A stretch of 48,159 bases of DNA from Aneurinibacillus sp. (GTDB lineage: Bacteria; Bacillota; UBA5301; DYFA01). A program made the position numbers and the translations under genes. The stretch is from the NCBI GenBank assembly GCA_020725425.1, contig DYFA01000041.1:1-48159 (forward strand), in the 5' to 3' direction. Of this stretch, positions 34,950 through 42,012 are shown piece after piece; position 1 is the stretch's first letter; the number at the start of each line of letters is the position of its first letter. Under the pieces are notes generated by a model that did not search any database, had not been told where the DNA came from, and worked only from the letters and a program-made list of their open reading frames with translations.

Positions 34950-35539
34950 GCCCTGGTCGGCCTCCCCTCCCCTTTGGCCTGCCGGCTCAAGTCGAGCACA
35001 GTCTGGACGGCCTTGGTGGTGAGGGCGGCCCCGCGGGAAGACCTGTCCCACCGGTTCATCTTCCCCGGATCCCCCAGACCGATGACCACCGGGACATCGA
35101 GCTGGTTCAGCACGTCCACTGTGTCCCCTTCCACCCGCTCGTGCCCGGCCGGCTCCGGCTGACCTTCCTTGTCCACCGGACCCTCGACCAGCCTTCCCGC
35201 GGCATCCACCGAGTGGGTCACCGGAACCCCCATCACCTTCTCCGTGTTGGACGCCACGGCGACCACCCCCAGGAGGTCGACCTCCCGGCTGCGGGCCAGG
35301 TGTTCCAGGGCCGCCTCCCCGGCGCCCTTGCGGCGCGACCCCCGGTCGTCCACCATGACCAGGACCGGATCCCGTTGGGCCTGCTTGACCAGCTCCACAA
35401 GTTCCTCGCCGGAGAGCGGAGTGGGGCTTCCGGCCGACAGGGAAATGGTGCATCCCCCGACGTTGCGGGCGGCTTGCTCCACCGCCCCCTGCGCCACGCG
35501 ATCCCCATCGGTCACAATTATCACTCTCGGCCTCCTCAC
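34946..35539 (-). CDS. spoVAEA: stage V sporulation protein AEA
   Basis: This 197-residue soluble protein begins VRRPRVIIVTDGDRVAQGAV and contains SAGSPTPLSGEELVELVKQA, VLVMVDDRGS, LLGVVAVASNT and DVPVVIGLGDPGKM, which together match the SpoVAEA family of the spoVA locus. SpoVA proteins move dipicolinic acid into the forespore and out at germination; SpoVAEA is a soluble member located on the spore inner-membrane face in Bacillus. GTG at 35539 is the likely start. It is separated from spoVAE by an inverted gene, and the dehydratase-like pair overlaps its end. Confidence 0.88.
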   Translation of the reverse strand: MRRPRVIIVTDGDRVAQGAVEQAARNVGGCTISLSAGSPTPLSGEELVELVKQAQRDPVLVMVDDRGSRRKGAGEAALEHLARSREVDLLGVVAVASNTEKVMGVPVTHSVDAAGRLVEGPVDKEGQPEPAGHERVEGDTVDVLNQLDVPVVIGLGDPGKMNRWDRSSRGAALTTKAVQTVLDLSRQAKGEGRPTRA

Positions 35540-35595
35540 GCCGGTCACCCCGACCCCTAGCGTACCCCGCCTGGCTGGGCGGTTATGTCGCCACG

Positions 35596-35624
35596 GTATA
35601 AATGGAAAGTGAACGGCCAAACTA
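35596..35624 (+). promoter_or_regulatory. possible forespore (sigma-F/sigma-G) promoter of the inverted membrane-protein gene
   Basis: GTATA (35596-35600) matches the forespore -35 GYATA, and GGCCAAACTA (35615-35624) fits the sigma-F -10 pattern GGnnAnAnTA exactly. The spacing is 14 bases to the GG, slightly short; read as sigma-G (CAAACTA) the spacing is 17. The transcript would start near 35632, giving a normal short leader before the ribosome binding site at 35648. Confidence 0.45.
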
Positions 35625-35660
35625 TGCTCGTCGCCTTAGCGCCGGAGGGAGGTGAAATCG

Positions 35661-35993
35661 ATGGAGTGGTTGGGCCACGCCCTGCGCTTTCTCGCCTCGG
35701 TCCTGGTCCTCATGTTCCTGGGGTACCTGCTCCCGGGCTTCAAGGCTCTCACCTTCGTGCAGGCCATCCTGGCCGCGGCGGTGATCACCGCTCTGGGCTA
35801 TCTCGTCCAGGCGATGATGGGCAAGAGTGTCTCGCCCTACGGCCGGGGAATCGTGGGCTTCATCGTCTCGGCGATCGTGATCTATGTAGCCCAGTTCCTG
35901 GTTCCCGGAATGAGGGTCAGCATCATCGGCGCTCTTCTCGCTGCCCTGGTGGTCGGCATCGTGGACCTCTTTGTCCCTACAACCGTTCGCTGA
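35661..35993 (+). CDS. phage-holin-like (YvlD family) four-helix membrane protein
   Basis: This 110-residue protein is the only protein gene on the plus strand. It has four hydrophobic segments (about residues 5-24, 28-49, 60-80 and 85-105) and resembles the YvlD/'phage holin family' of small chromosomal membrane proteins found in Firmicutes. No lysis module is nearby, so a phage origin is unlikely. ATG at 35661 has a near-perfect GGAGGTGA seven bases upstream, better than a GTG at 35652. A forespore-type promoter precedes it and a GC-rich hairpin follows. It divides spoVAE from spoVAEA. Confidence 0.82.
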   Translation: MEWLGHALRFLASVLVLMFLGYLLPGFKALTFVQAILAAAVITALGYLVQAMMGKSVSPYGRGIVGFIVSAIVIYVAQFLVPGMRVSIIGALLAALVVGIVDLFVPTTVR

Positions 35994-36032
35994 CGCGGAC
36001 TCGACGGTCCGACGCCACGAGCGAACGCGTGG

Positions 36033-36065
36033 AGCGGCCGGCCGGCTTTTCCCGGCCCGGCCGCT
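36033..36065. terminator. GC-rich hairpin between convergent membrane-protein and spoVAE genes
   Basis: The arms AGCGGCCGG and CCGGCCGCT (36033-36041, 36057-36065) pair over 9 bp around an interior that can pair further. It lies between the stop of the plus-strand gene (35993) and the spoVAE stop (36091). No long T-run follows in either direction, so its efficiency is uncertain. Confidence 0.5.
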
Positions 36066-36090
36066 CTGTTCATCCCCTTCCACCTATGCT

Positions 36091-36441
36091 TTACCCCTTG
36101 GCCCGGGTGAGCAGGGCAAAGAGGAAGCCGAAGAAGATGGCGGCGGCGATCGCCCCACCCCCCAGCTCGAACACCCCGGCGAGGGCCCCCCAGGGCCCGA
36201 TCAGTTCCAGCTCCTTGAGCACCCCTGAGGTGAGCACGTACCCGAAGTTCGAGACGGGAACGGAGGCCCCGGCCCCGGCGAACTTGACGAGCGGCTCGTA
36301 CAGCCCCAGGCCGGTCAGGACCGATCCCAGGACTACAAAGAGGACCATGACGTGGCCCATCGTGAAGACGGTGAGATCGAAGACCAGTTGGCCGATCACA
36401 CAGATCAGGCCGCCGACCAGAAAGGCCCAAACATAGCTCAC
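36091..36441 (-). CDS. spoVAE: stage V sporulation protein AE
   Basis: This 116-residue integral membrane protein of the SpoVA channel takes part in dipicolinic acid transport. It begins with SYVWAFLVGGLICVIGQLV, the family signature, followed by segments around GHVMVLFVVLGSVLTGLGLYE and a final GGAIAAAIFFGFLFALL helix. The GTG at 36441 gives the same length as the Bacillus protein; a TTG at 36447 overlapping the spoVAD stop is an alternative. It directly follows spoVAD. Confidence 0.95.
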   Translation of the reverse strand: MSYVWAFLVGGLICVIGQLVFDLTVFTMGHVMVLFVVLGSVLTGLGLYEPLVKFAGAGASVPVSNFGYVLTSGVLKELELIGPWGALAGVFELGGGAIAAAIFFGFLFALLTRAKG

Positions 36442-36443
36442 GC

Positions 36444-37457
36444 TCAATACACCTCGATCGCTACCGCATGGCAAACGGACGGAATGGACTCGGCCTGTTG
36501 ATAGGTGAGAGGCGACAACAGCGCTCCGGTTCCGGCCAGGAGCAGCCGCCGGAGCTTCCCTTCGGCGAAGAGCTTGAACAAATGGCCAGCGAAGACCACA
36601 GCCGAACAGCCGCAGCCGCTTCCGCCGGCGTGCACGTCCTGCTGTTCCCGGTCGAAGATCAAAAGCCCGCCGTCCTGGAACTGTTGGCCCAGCTCGATGC
36701 CGTCCTTCCGCAGGATCACCCGGACCAGTTCCACCCCGACCGCCCCCAGGTCGCCAGTCATGATCAGATCATAGTCCTCGGGCCTTTTGGCGAAGTCCCG
36801 CAGGTGCTGACGGATGGTGTCGGCCGCGGCGGGAGCCATCGCCGTGCCCATGTCGTTCGGATCCTTGCTCCCCAGGTCGATCACCCGGCCCAGCGTGGCG
36901 CAGGTCACTCGCGGCCCCTTCCCTTGACTCTGCAGCAGGCACGACCCGGCGCCGGTAACGGTCCACTGGGCGGTGGGCGGCCGCTGCACCCCGAGTTCCG
37001 TGGGGAAGCGATACTGGCGCTCCGCCGTGTCGTGGTGGCTCCCCGTCACCACCAGCACCCGGTCGGCGAATCCCCCGTCGACCAGCATCGCCCCGGTCGC
37101 CAGACCCTCGGCCAGCGTCGAGCAGGCGCCGTAGAGACCGAGGAAGGGCGCCTCCACCTCGCGCAGAGCGAAGTTGGAGGAGACGATCTGATCCAAGAGA
37201 TCCCCCGCCAGGATAAAGTCCAGGTCGGTCGGCTGAAGCTGGGCCCGGTTGAGCACGTTGAAGATCGCTTCCCGGAGAAGCTTGCACTCCGTCTTCTCCC
37301 AAGTCTGCTCGCCGTAGAACGTATCCTCCAGCACGGTGTCGAACCGTTGACCCAGCGGTCCCTGGCCCTCCATGGGCCCGACGATGGAGAAGGTGTTCGT
37401 GATCACCGGAGGGGAGGTGAACTTGACCGACTGCTTGCCGATCCTCTTGACTGCCAC
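36444..37457 (-). CDS. spoVAD: stage V sporulation protein AD
   Basis: SpoVAD is the soluble, dipicolinic-acid-binding member of the SpoVA complex and has a thiolase-like fold. The 337-residue protein starts VKRIGKQSVKFTSPPVIT and contains GPMEGQGPLG, GLYGACSTLAEGLATGA and CHAVAIEVY at the end. Length agrees with the family. GTG start at 37457 with an AAGGGG site; it lies eight bases after the spoVAC stop. Confidence 0.97.
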   Translation of the reverse strand: MAVKRIGKQSVKFTSPPVITNTFSIVGPMEGQGPLGQRFDTVLEDTFYGEQTWEKTECKLLREAIFNVLNRAQLQPTDLDFILAGDLLDQIVSSNFALREVEAPFLGLYGACSTLAEGLATGAMLVDGGFADRVLVVTGSHHDTAERQYRFPTELGVQRPPTAQWTVTGAGSCLLQSQGKGPRVTCATLGRVIDLGSKDPNDMGTAMAPAAADTIRQHLRDFAKRPEDYDLIMTGDLGAVGVELVRVILRKDGIELGQQFQDGGLLIFDREQQDVHAGGSGCGCSAVVFAGHLFKLFAEGKLRRLLLAGTGALLSPLTYQQAESIPSVCHAVAIEVY

Positions 37458-37465
37458 GCCCCTTC

Positions 37466-37930
37466 TCACCCCCCGGCGATGAGGAACCGGAGGAGGCCTA
37501 CCACGATGGCGGAGGTCACCCCGTAGGTGATGACCGGCCCGGCGATTTGATACATCCGGGCGGCCATGCCCATCACGAACCCCTCCGTCTTGAACTCGAT
37601 CGCCGCCGCCACGATGGAGTTGGCGAAGCCGGTGATCGGGATGGCCGAGCCCGCGCCTCCCACCTGGCCGATCTTGTCGTACACGCCCAGCGCCGTCAGA
37701 AAAGCGCCCAGGAAAACCATGACGCCGGCCGTCGGCCCACCGGCCTTGTCCGGAGGCAGCCCCTGGGCCACGAAGAAGTTGAGAACCCCTTGACCCGCCG
37801 CGGAGATCGCCCCGCCGACCAGAAAGGCCAGGAGGGCATTGCGCAGCAGCGGCGGGCGGGGACGGTGCCGGCGGGCCAGCCTCTGGTACTCCTCCTGAGC
37901 CCGCTTCTGTTGCTCCTTGGTCTGAGCCAC
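37466..37930 (-). CDS. spoVAC: stage V sporulation protein AC
   Basis: SpoVAC is the mechanosensitive membrane component of the SpoVA system. The 154-residue protein has a charged N-terminus (Gln/Lys/Glu/Arg-rich), four hydrophobic segments and the motifs GPTAGVMVFLGAFLTALGVYD and GSAIPITGFANSIVA, the latter like that of SpoVAE. GTG start at 37930 with GGAGG seven bases before it. It follows a dodecin gene by 26 bases and precedes spoVAD. Confidence 0.96.
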   Translation of the reverse strand: MAQTKEQQKRAQEEYQRLARRHRPRPPLLRNALLAFLVGGAISAAGQGVLNFFVAQGLPPDKAGGPTAGVMVFLGAFLTALGVYDKIGQVGGAGSAIPITGFANSIVAAAIEFKTEGFVMGMAARMYQIAGPVITYGVTSAIVVGLLRFLIAGG

Positions 37931-37956
37931 CCGTGCCCCTCCACTCCTGCCGGCGT

Positions 37957-38163
37957 TTACGTTCCGTCGACCGCAAAGGCCACCTGGACGTCCGCCTTGT
38001 ACTCGGTGATCTTGCCGTTCTCCACGTTCGCCGTCATGTTGAGCACCTCGACGCCGGTGATGCCGTGCACGGTCTTGCTGGCCTGCGCCACCGCGCTCTC
38101 GATGGCGTCCTGCCAACTCACCGGCGATTCCCCCACCAGTTCGATCACCTTGACCACTGTCAC
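37957..38163 (-). CDS. dodecin family flavin-binding protein
   Basis: Dodecins are small dodecameric proteins that store or shield flavins or coenzyme A. The 68-residue product begins VTVVKVIELVGESP, has the helix WQDAIESAVAQASKTV and ends EYKADVQVAFAVDG, closely matching the family's beta-alpha-beta-beta plan. The GTG at 38163 is chosen because AGGAGGTGA sits at the right distance; a GTG at 38172 lies inside that site. It is placed immediately ahead of spoVAC and may be in the same transcript. Confidence 0.9.
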   Translation of the reverse strand: MTVVKVIELVGESPVSWQDAIESAVAQASKTVHGITGVEVLNMTANVENGKITEYKADVQVAFAVDGT

Positions 38164-38194
38164 GCGCTTCACCTCCTCTGCCCGGGTCCTCGCT

Positions 38195-38225
38195 TATTAT
38201 TCGTCGGGCAGTCGGCGCTTCATAC
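38195..38225 (-). promoter_or_regulatory. possible sigma-G promoter of the dodecin-spoVA genes
   Basis: On the minus strand GTATG (38221-38225) fits the -35 pattern GYATR, and AATAATA (38195-38201) matches the -10 CATnnTA except for the first base. The spacing is 19 rather than 18 bases. Position is right for the dodecin gene (start 38163), and the Bacillus spoVA operon is sigma-G dependent, but the match is modest. Confidence 0.35.
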
Positions 38226-38230
38226 CGAAA

Positions 38231-38264
38231 GAGGCAGCGGCACGCCCACGCGTGCCGCTGCCTC
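38231..38264 (-). terminator. terminator after spoVS
   Basis: A perfect 15-bp inverted repeat (38231-38245 and 38250-38264) closes a four-base loop. On the minus strand it is followed by TTTCGG, a short T-tract. It lies 36 bases after the spoVS stop and separates spoVS from the dodecin-spoVA unit. Confidence 0.85.
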
Positions 38265-38299
38265 CAAGGCGGAATGGTACGGCGCTTGTCGCTGAAAAG

Positions 38300-38566
38300 C
38301 TACCTCGGTTGGACGATCAGCTTGATCGCGGTGCGCTCTTCGCCGTCGATCACGATGTCGGTGAACGCCGGGATGCAGACCAAGTCCACTCCGCTGGGGG
38401 CGACGAACCCCCGGGCGATCGCCACGGCCTTGACCGCCTGGTTGATCGCCCCCGCCCCGATGGCCTGAATCTCGGCTCCTCCCCGCTCCCGGAGCACTCC
38501 GGCCAAGGCGCCCGCCACGGAATTGGGGTTGGACTTGGCTGAAACCTTGAGCACCTCTACTGCCAT
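38300..38566 (-). CDS. spoVS: stage V sporulation protein S
   Basis: SpoVS is a small conserved protein affecting septation and spore-coat assembly. The 88-residue sequence starts MAVEVLKVSAKSNPNSVAGA and continues GAGAINQAVKAVAIARGFVAP and IPAFTDI, nearly invariant in the family. The ATG at 38566 is supported by AAAGGGG seven bases upstream and by family length; the in-frame upstream extension is rejected. It has a strong sigma-H promoter match and its own terminator. Confidence 0.97.
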   Translation of the reverse strand: MAVEVLKVSAKSNPNSVAGALAGVLRERGGAEIQAIGAGAINQAVKAVAIARGFVAPSGVDLVCIPAFTDIVIDGEERTAIKLIVQPR

Positions 38567-38640
38567 GTGTAATCCCCTTTCCGTCCATTCCCGTATTTTC
38601 ATAACCTTTAGCGAAGCAGAGTATTATCTGGAGAGGGGGG

Positions 38641-38669
38641 AAATTCCTCTTTCCATATGGTTTTCCTTT
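38641..38669 (-). promoter_or_regulatory. sigma-H promoter of spoVS
   Basis: On the minus strand AAAGGAAAA (38661-38669) fits the sigma-H -35 consensus RnAGGAwWW at every position. After 11 bases GAGGAATTT (38641-38649) fits the -10 consensus RnnGAATww at every position. The -35 touches the ymdB stop codon. spoVS is sigma-H dependent in Bacillus subtilis, so the call agrees with known regulation. Confidence 0.8.
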
Positions 38670-39466
38670 TACCTGGCTTTTTCCCAGGTCTCCAGGACCT
38701 GTTCGATCCTTTCCGCCTGGCCGGAGACTTCATTCAACTCCAGAAAGACGCCACACAGCAGCACAGGCCCCTCCGCGACCGGAAAGCGCTCTGGCATCTG
38801 GGTCAAAAAGCGCCGCAAGATGGTGGCAGTGTCCATCCCCAACACCGAGTCGCGCGGTCCGACCATGCCGACATCCGTGATGAAGGCCGTCCCTCCGGGC
38901 AAGAGACGGGCATCGGCGGTGGGGACGTGCGTGTGTGTGCCGATCACCGCGCTCACCTGGCCGTCCAGGTGCCAGCCCATGGCCACCTTCTCCGCCGTCG
39001 CCTCGGCGTGGAAATCCACCAGGATGACCCTGGTCTCCCGGCGGAGCGGCTCCAGGAGTTCCGGCGCCAGGCGAAACGGGTCATCAAGGCTGTCCAGGAA
39101 AGCCCGCCCGGAAAGGTTCAAAAGGCCCACGCTCCCTCCGCCGGGGAGACGGTGAAGCAGCGTCCCGCGGCCGGGAACGCCGGGCGGGTAGTTGGCCGGG
39201 CGCACCAGATAAGGACAGTCCGCGATGAACGGATACGCCTCTTTCTTGTCCCACACATGGTTCCCGGTGGTCATCAGGTCGACTCCGGCGGCGTGAAGCT
39301 CTTCGGCCACCGGAGCCGTGATGCCGAAGCCGCCGGCGGCGTTCTCCACATTTGCCACCACGAGGTCGGCGCCGTACCTCTGCCGCAACACCGGCAGAAG
39401 GGCCTGGACCGCCTCCCGCCCAGGCCTCCCGACGACGTCCCCCAAGAATAGACAGCGAAACGCCAT
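38669..39466 (-). CDS. ymdB: YmdB-type metallophosphoesterase (TIGR00282)
   Basis: YmdB is a cytoplasmic metal-dependent phosphodiesterase shown in Bacillus to hydrolyse 2',3'-cAMP and to affect biofilm and motility decisions. The 265-residue protein contains FLGDVVGRPGR, NVENAAGG, TTGNHVWDK, VDFHAEATAEK and GTHTHVPTAD, which carry the metal ligands. ATG at 39466 has GGAGAGG upstream; an upstream in-frame extension is not family sequence. In Firmicutes it commonly follows rny, but here an unknown gene lies between them. Confidence 0.95.
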   Translation of the reverse strand: MAFRCLFLGDVVGRPGREAVQALLPVLRQRYGADLVVANVENAAGGFGITAPVAEELHAAGVDLMTTGNHVWDKKEAYPFIADCPYLVRPANYPPGVPGRGTLLHRLPGGGSVGLLNLSGRAFLDSLDDPFRLAPELLEPLRRETRVILVDFHAEATAEKVAMGWHLDGQVSAVIGTHTHVPTADARLLPGGTAFITDVGMVGPRDSVLGMDTATILRRFLTQMPERFPVAEGPVLLCGVFLELNEVSGQAERIEQVLETWEKAR

Positions 39467-39520
39467 ATTACCTCTCCTTCGCCGCTGCGGTGTCAGATCC
39501 TGCCAACCTCGCCTGCCTGA

Positions 39521-39547
39521 CAAGAAAGGCGCCCCTCGTGGGCGCCT
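39521..39547 (-). terminator. intrinsic terminator after the unknown gene downstream of rny
   Basis: On the minus strand the 8-bp stem AGGCGCCC/GGGCGCCT (39527-39547) with a five-base loop is followed by TTCTTG. It lies 17 bases after the stop at 39565 and before ymdB. Confidence 0.8.
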
Positions 39548-39564
39548 GTCGTCCGGTGCGGCGA

Positions 39565-40131
39565 CTACTCTCGTCGCCTGGACCAGGGATCGGCTTTGTC
39601 GAAGACAAAGACCCGGCCGTTCTCCCGGAAGCCGATGAGGTCCTTGGTAACCTGACCCTGCCGGATGTCGTCGAGCATGTGCTCGATCAACTCCTCCTGG
39701 TAGAGCTGATCCTCCTCCAGAAGCGGCTCCTGAGCCTCTCTCACCACCCGGTCGGCGAAGCTCTCCCCCAGCAGGCTGGCGATGAGCGAGATCTCCTCCC
39801 GCGACAGGCTCTCGACGTCACGGTGAAGCTCAATCAGGGTGAACCCGTTGTATTCAGTCTTCTCCAGCAGGCAAACCCTCATGCGCCGCCCACCGACGAA
39901 GGAGAAGGTCAGGAGGCTCTCCCTCAGCCGGTTGGCGAACGTCCGGAAGGTGTCCTCGTCCACCAGCCCGGAAATCATGAAGGTGAAACGAAGGCTCTTC
40001 TCTTCCGGCTGGTACTTCACCGTCCCGACCTCCGGGTACCGCACCAGGATCGAGATCAGTAGGCCAACGCTGTTCTGAAGCCCTTCCGGTTCGCCCTCGG
40101 GGGCGAACATGTGGACCGGCCGTTTCTGCAT
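39565..40131 (-). CDS. protein of unknown function between rny and ymdB
   Basis: I do not recognise a family. The product is about 188 residues if started at the ATG at 40131, which has GGGGAG eight bases upstream; the frame stays open to 40251. It is soluble, with an alpha/beta pattern: LLISILVRYPEVGTVKY and SLRFTFMISGLVDE look like strands around helices, followed by helices near RTFANRLRESLL and ISLIASLLGESF. It is flanked by its own hairpin terminator and by the rny terminator. Position suggests a role linked to RNA turnover, which is inference only. Confidence 0.75.
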   Translation of the reverse strand: MQKRPVHMFAPEGEPEGLQNSVGLLISILVRYPEVGTVKYQPEEKSLRFTFMISGLVDEDTFRTFANRLRESLLTFSFVGGRRMRVCLLEKTEYNGFTLIELHRDVESLSREEISLIASLLGESFADRVVREAQEPLLEEDQLYQEELIEHMLDDIRQGQVTKDLIGFRENGRVFVFDKADPWSRRRE

Positions 40132-40269
40132 CCCCTCATCTCCCCATTGTTTCACCAGACTTCGGCAGGGTCCAAGGGATTCCTGCTGCATGAGCGAGAC
40201 ATTTTTTGACTCGACTCGTGTCACCAACCGCTCGACCCTTTCCCGCGCCACCCGCCTGACACCCGCAAC

Positions 40270-40311
40270 AGGAAACGCACGCCAGGCAAAGCTCCCTGAC
40301 GTGCGCTTCCT
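40270..40311 (-). terminator. hairpin terminator after rny
   Basis: The two arms (40270-40286 and 40295-40311) form a 17-bp stem with two G-U pairs on the minus strand and an eight-base loop. It begins eight bases after the rny stop. Only a weak T-tract (GTTG) follows, so partial read-through to the next gene is possible. Confidence 0.75.
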
Positions 40312-40318
40312 CTCCGTC

Positions 40319-41872
40319 CTACTTGGCGTAGTCCACGGCGCGGGTCTCGCGGATCACCGTCACCTTGATCTGTCCCGGATACTCCAACTCGCTTTCGATC
40401 TTCTTCACTATGTCGTGGGCGACCTTGACCGCCATCACGTCGTCGATTCGATCCGGCTTGACCATGATCCGGATCTCCCGCCCGGCCTGGATGGCGTAGG
40501 CCTTTTCGACTCCCTCGAAGGAGTCGGCGATGCTCTCCAGCTTCTCCAGGCGCTTGATGTAGGTCTCCAGGGTTTCGCGCCGGGCCCCCGGCCGGGCAGC
40601 GGAAATCGCATCCGCCGCCGCCACCAGGACCGCTTCGACGCTCTTGGCCTCCTCATCGCCGTGGTGCGCCGCCACGGCGTGAATGACCGCCGGTGACTCC
40701 CGGTACCGCTTGAGCATCTCCACGCCAAGCTGCACGTGGGACCCTTCCATTTCGTGGTCCACGGCTTTGCCGATGTCGTGGAGGAGCCCGGCGCGCTTCG
40801 CCAGGTTCACGTCGGCCCCCAGCTCCGCCGCCATGATGCCGGCCAGGTGAGCGACCTCGATTGAGTGTTTAAGCACGTTCTGCCCGTAGCTGGTCCGGTA
40901 CCGCAATCGTCCCAGGAGCCGGATCAGCTCGGCGTGCAAGCCGTGGATCCCCGTTTCGAACGTGGCCTGCTCGCCGGCCTCCCGGATCGCCGCCTCGACT
41001 TCCTTCTCCGCCTTGGCCACCATCTCCTCGATGCGGGCGGGGTGGATCCGCCCGTCGGCCATCAGCCGCTCCAGGGCGATGCGGGCGATCTCTCGCCGGA
41101 CCGGGTCGAACCCCGACAGGATCACGGCCTCCGGGGTGTCGTCGATGATCAGGTCCACCCCTGTCAGTGTCTCCAACGCCCGGATGTTCCGCCCTTCCCG
41201 GCCGATGATCCGCCCCTTCATCTCGTCGTTAGGCAGGGAAACCACGGAGACCGTGGTCTCCGCCACCTGATCGGCGGCGATCCGCTGGATGGACAGCGCC
41301 ACCACCTCGCGGGCCCGCCGTTCCGCGTCCTGTTTGGCTTCGTCTTCGATGTTTTTGATCAGCAGGGCCGCCTCGTAGCGGATCTCGTTCTCGACCTCTT
41401 TGAGGAGGAGTTGCTTGGCCTCGTCCGTAGACAGCCCGGAGAGTCGCTCCAGTTCCGCCCGCTGCTCCTTTTGGAGGCGGGCCAGCTCTTCGCGCCGCTG
41501 GTCGAGCTCCCGCTCCCGCTGCGCGAGGGCCTCCTCTTTCCGCTCGAACTGCTCGCTCTTGCGGTCGAGGGCCTCCTCCTTCTGCAGCAACCGCTTCTCC
41601 ATCCGCTGCAACTCCGCCCGGCGCTCTCTGACCTCCCGTTCGAGGTCGTTGCGGCCGCGCAGCAATTCCTCTTTGGCTTCGAGGATAGCCTCGCGCTTTT
41701 TGGCTTCCGCTTCGCGCTGGGCCTCGGCGACGATTTCCCGTGCAACGTCTTTGGCCTGAGCGACCTTGGCTTCGGCCGCCTTCTTCTCCACGAAGTATCC
41801 CGCGCCGAAAGCCAGGGCCAGCCCGGCCACATAGCCGATGACTGCCGGAATGTTGATATACTCACCCCCCAT
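40319..41872 (-). CDS. rny: ribonuclease Y
   Basis: RNase Y is the membrane-anchored endoribonuclease that starts mRNA decay in many Firmicutes. The 517-residue protein has an N-terminal membrane helix (about 8-28), a long Glu/Arg/Lys-rich coiled coil (about 30-205), a KH RNA-binding domain ([13 protein letters not shown]), and an HD domain whose [12 protein letters not shown] supplies the catalytic residues. ATG start at 41872. It has a perfect sigma-A promoter and a leader of about 100 bases containing a hairpin. Confidence 0.97.
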   Translation of the reverse strand: MGGEYINIPAVIGYVAGLALAFGAGYFVEKKAAEAKVAQAKDVAREIVAEAQREAEAKKREAILEAKEELLRGRNDLEREVRERRAELQRMEKRLLQKEEALDRKSEQFERKEEALAQRERELDQRREELARLQKEQRAELERLSGLSTDEAKQLLLKEVENEIRYEAALLIKNIEDEAKQDAERRAREVVALSIQRIAADQVAETTVSVVSLPNDEMKGRIIGREGRNIRALETLTGVDLIIDDTPEAVILSGFDPVRREIARIALERLMADGRIHPARIEEMVAKAEKEVEAAIREAGEQATFETGIHGLHAELIRLLGRLRYRTSYGQNVLKHSIEVAHLAGIMAAELGADVNLAKRAGLLHDIGKAVDHEMEGSHVQLGVEMLKRYRESPAVIHAVAAHHGDEEAKSVEAVLVAAADAISAARPGARRETLETYIKRLEKLESIADSFEGVEKAYAIQAGREIRIMVKPDRIDDVMAVKVAHDIVKKIESELEYPGQIKVTVIRETRAVDYAK

Positions 41873-41907
41873 ATTGACTTTTCAAGCTCCGGTGCTTCCT
41901 AACGAAG

Positions 41908-41929
41908 GAGCCGAGCCAACGCTCGGCTC
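41908..41929 (-). promoter_or_regulatory. hairpin in the 5' leader of rny
   Basis: The arms GAGCCGAG and CTCGGCTC form a perfect 8-bp stem with a six-base loop, followed on the minus strand by CTTCGTT. It lies between the rny promoter (41984-42012) and the rny start, so it is in the leader. It could be an attenuator, a stabilising 5' stem or the recX terminator for read-through transcripts. Confidence 0.6.
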
Positions 41930-41983
41930 ACTGGAGATTCGGCATGGCGCACACTTATGCCGAGAGCACAACTAGCTAAAGCC

Positions 41984-42012
41984 ATTATACCGTCGCTGCC
42001 AGCACCTGTCAA
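41984..42012 (-). promoter_or_regulatory. consensus sigma-A promoter of rny
   Basis: On the minus strand TTGACA (42007-42012), a 17-base spacer and TATAAT (41984-41989) match the sigma-A consensus at all twelve positions. The recX stop codon TGA lies inside the -35 hexamer. The transcript would start near 41977. Confidence 0.92.

Noticed and set aside
35652-35993. Prophage remnant, suggested by the holin-like gene
   Set aside because: There is no endolysin, integrase, structural gene or attachment repeat nearby, and the YvlD-type protein is a common chromosomal family.
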